From the NCBI GenBank assembly GCA_028697435.1, contig JAQVFD010000027.1, forward strand, positions 1 to 13,303: DNA of 13,303 bases. The letters are read 5' to 3'. Of the stretch, positions 11,473 through 13,303 are shown in pieces. The notes below the pieces were generated by a model, which was given only the letters and a program-made list of their open reading frames with translations, had not been told where the DNA came from and did not search any database. The translations under genes were made by a program, and so were the position numbers. Positions within the stretch are counted from its first letter, which is position 1; each line of letters begins with the position of its first letter. The stretch comes from Clostridiaceae bacterium. Its GTDB lineage: Bacteria > Bacillota > Clostridia > Lutisporales > Lutisporaceae.

Positions 11473-12708
11473 ATGAAAATTGTAGATGTGATATGTTCCG
11501 CGGGGCGCACCGGTTTTTATTTTGATGATCAGAGGGCGATAAAAAGAGGGGCAAAGCACGAAGGATTTACTTATGTTGGGGAACCTGTTACGGAGGGTTT
11601 TCATGATATACGGCAGGCGGGTGAATCTATTTCCGTAATGTTGATTTTGGAGGATGGGCAGGTGGCATATGGTGATTGTGCCGCGGTACAGTATTCAGGT
11701 GCCGGTGGCAGAGATCCGCTTTTTCTGGCAGAGGATTTTATTCCCGTGATTGAAAAACATATAGCTCCCAAGCTTATAGGAAGAGAGTTGACAGGCTTCA
11801 AAGCCTTGGCGGAGGAAATAGATACTATTGCCGTAGAAGGAAAAAGGTTGCATACAGCTATTAGATATGGTGTGACCCAGGCTATTTTAGATGCGGCAGC
11901 TAAAGTAAAAAAGGTAACCATGGCAGAGGTTATCAGGGAGGAATACAACACAGGGGTTGAGTTTAAGAGAGTACCTATATTTTCTCAATCAGGAGATGAA
12001 AGGTATTTGAACGTTGACAAAATGATTATCAAGGGCGCCGATGTCCTGCCCCATGCATTAATTAATAATGTAGAAGAGAAATTGGGTAAAGGCGGAGAAA
12101 TACTCAGAGAATATGTTTTGTGGCTTAAAAACAGAATTATGGAATTTAGAACCCATGAAGAATATACACCTGTACTGCACATTGATGTATATGGAACCAT
12201 CGGATCGGCTTTCGACGATGATACCGAAAAAATGGCAGATTATTTGGGACAGTTGGAAAAGGCTGCATATCCTTTTAAACTGAGGATTGAAGGTCCTATG
12301 GATGTAGAAGACCGGGAAGGGCAGTGGAAAGCGCTGAAAAGGCTTAAGAATGCACTTAGAGAAAAAGGGATTAAGGTAGAATTGGTTGCGGACGAGTGGT
12401 GTAATACATGGGAAGATATAAAGCTCTTTGCCGATGAAGAGGCTGCCGACATGATTCAAATCAAAACTCCTGATCTTGGCGGAGTTAATAATATTGTAGA
12501 ATCCATATTGTACTGCAAAAAAAATGGAGTAGGAGCATACTGCGGTGGTACCTGCAATGAAACCGACAGGTCAGCTCAGGTGTGCACAAATATTGCAATT
12601 GCCTGCGGTGCGGACCAGTGCCTTGCAAAACCCGGTATGGGTGTTGATGAAGGCTTTATGATTGTATATAATGAAATGAACAGAGTACTTGCATTATCAA
12701 AAGCATGA
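11473..12708 (+). CDS. mal: 3-methylaspartate ammonia-lyase
   Basis: A 411-residue enolase-superfamily enzyme, almost the same length as the characterised Clostridium tetanomorphum enzyme and similar to it throughout. It converts (2S,3S)-3-methylaspartate to mesaconate and ammonia in the cytoplasm, a step of the methylaspartate route of glutamate fermentation. The catalytic residues sit at the family positions: Lys331 in QIKTPDLGG and His194 in LPHALINNVEEKLG. The magnesium ligands are Asp238 (HIDVYGT), Glu273 (RIEGPMDVED) and Asp307 (VADEWCNT). The start is ATG 11473, with GGAGG seven bases upstream; the longer reading from ATG 11431 adds 14 unconserved residues without a ribosome binding site. 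The glutamate mutase genes that often precede it are absent. A class I hydratase follows after 36 bp. Confidence 0.97.
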   Translation: MKIVDVICSAGRTGFYFDDQRAIKRGAKHEGFTYVGEPVTEGFHDIRQAGESISVMLILEDGQVAYGDCAAVQYSGAGGRDPLFLAEDFIPVIEKHIAPKLIGRELTGFKALAEEIDTIAVEGKRLHTAIRYGVTQAILDAAAKVKKVTMAEVIREEYNTGVEFKRVPIFSQSGDERYLNVDKMIIKGADVLPHALINNVEEKLGKGGEILREYVLWLKNRIMEFRTHEEYTPVLHIDVYGTIGSAFDDDTEKMADYLGQLEKAAYPFKLRIEGPMDVEDREGQWKALKRLKNALREKGIKVELVADEWCNTWEDIKLFADEEAADMIQIKTPDLGGVNNIVESILYCKKNGVGAYCGGTCNETDRSAQVCTNIAIACGADQCLAKPGMGVDEGFMIVYNEMNRVLALSKA

Positions 12709-12744
12709 CGTTATGTTTGCATAATGAAAGGAATGGGATGTATT

Positions 12745-13303
12745 GTGAGAGAAATACATGTGTCAAATATAGCCGAAACCGTATCCAGGCTTTGTATTGA
12801 AGCAAATTACTATCTATCGGAGGATATAAGGAAAAGGATGGAAGAAGCCCAAAGGGCAGAAACCTATCCTGTTGCAAAGGATATAATCGGAATACTCCTC
12901 GAAAATGCGGACATAGCAAAAAATGAAGATATGCCGATGTGCCAGGATACCGGAATGTGCGTTGTGTTTGTTGAAATGGGGCAAGAGGTACATATTATAG
13001 GTGGTGGTTTGGAAGCTGCCATAAACGAAGGGGTGCGGGCAGGCTATCGGGATGGTTACCTTCGGAAATCAGTAGTGGGGGATCCTTTGGGGAGGATCAA
13101 TACAAAGGATAATACACCTGCTACCATATATTATGATATCGTTGAAGGGGATGGCTTTAAAGTAACAGTTGTTCCTAAGGGCTTTGGCAGTGAAAACATG
13201 AGTCAAATTAAAATGTTGAAGCCTTCCGACGGAGTGGAGGGAGTAAAGGCTTTTGTGTTGAAGGTTGTAAGAGATGCGGGTCCTAACCCATGTCCCCCTG
13301 TTG
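12745..13303 (+). CDS. Class I fumarate hydratase/mesaconase, alpha subunit (3' truncated by window)
   Basis: The window holds the first 186 residues of a protein that is normally about 280 residues long. It starts at GTG 12745 (MREIHVSNIAETVSRLCIEA), which matches family N-termini; in-frame ATGs at 12724 and 12733 would add 4-7 unconserved residues. Conserved segments are DMPMCQDTGMCVVFVEMG (62-79), the GDPLGRINTKDNTPA loop (112-126), PKGFGSENMSQIKML (144-158) and GPNPCPPV at the cut end. Cys66 and Cys183 are probable ligands of the [4Fe-4S] cluster that activates water. The two-subunit class I enzymes hydrate fumarate and in several cases mesaconate; placement 36 bp after methylaspartate ammonia-lyase favours mesaconate to citramalate. 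The beta subunit should lie just beyond the window. Confidence 0.92.
   Translation, partial: MREIHVSNIAETVSRLCIEANYYLSEDIRKRMEEAQRAETYPVAKDIIGILLENADIAKNEDMPMCQDTGMCVVFVEMGQEVHIIGGGLEAAINEGVRAGYRDGYLRKSVVGDPLGRINTKDNTPATIYYDIVEGDGFKVTVVPKGFGSENMSQIKMLKPSDGVEGVKAFVLKVVRDAGPNPCPPV

Overview
The window is 13.3 kb of AT-rich chromosome from a Gram-positive, spore-forming anaerobe, most likely a member of the Clostridia. The evidence is strong Shine-Dalgarno sites throughout, a yyaC-type sporulation gene, DUF4446, DUF951 and UPF0180 genes typical of Firmicutes, and a clostridial-type 3-methylaspartate ammonia-lyase. Genus cannot be fixed from the sequence. Two perfect 18-bp parS palindromes and the DUF951-rpsF-ssb-rpsR block point to the replication-origin side of the chromosome.

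Layout. (1) 1-2127, plus strand: the 3' part of a PhzF-family gene, a class V aminotransferase (cysteine desulfurase type) and a DUF4446 membrane protein. One parS site lies inside the PhzF gene and one immediately before the aminotransferase. (2) 2138-3706: a small UPF0180 (YkuS) gene whose ribosome binding site is buried in a hairpin, then a membrane diguanylate cyclase. (3) 3707-4497: a palindrome-rich spacer and the convergent yyaC gene. (4) 4721-7119: an apparent operon of a membrane-anchored beta-propeller-like (DUF5711-like) protein, a CvpA-family protein and an eight-helix membrane protein, closed by a palindromic terminator. (5) 7174-8854, minus strand: a DUF2089 zinc-finger/HTH gene and a DUF4097 (YvlB/LiaX-like) gene driven by a consensus SigA promoter. 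(6) 8787-9234: a 448-bp divergent spacer that includes a hairpin-containing leader of about 208 nt before yedF. (7) 9235-11369: yedF, DUF951, then rpsF-ssb-rpsR with its own promoter, an S6:S18-type leader, an elaborate structured ssb-rpsR spacer and a strong terminator. (8) 11423-13303: methylaspartate ammonia-lyase and the truncated alpha subunit of a class I fumarase/mesaconase-type hydratase, two successive steps of glutamate fermentation.

The genes therefore mix housekeeping functions (translation, SSB, chromosome segregation sites), sporulation and envelope stress functions, possible selenium/sulfur handling (aminotransferase V plus YedF) and amino-acid fermentation. No mobile element, CRISPR array, tRNA or rRNA was found. 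The features I rate as most worth a second look are the parS pair and the three-way-junction RNA predicted between ssb and rpsR, whose closing stem abuts the rpsR Shine-Dalgarno.
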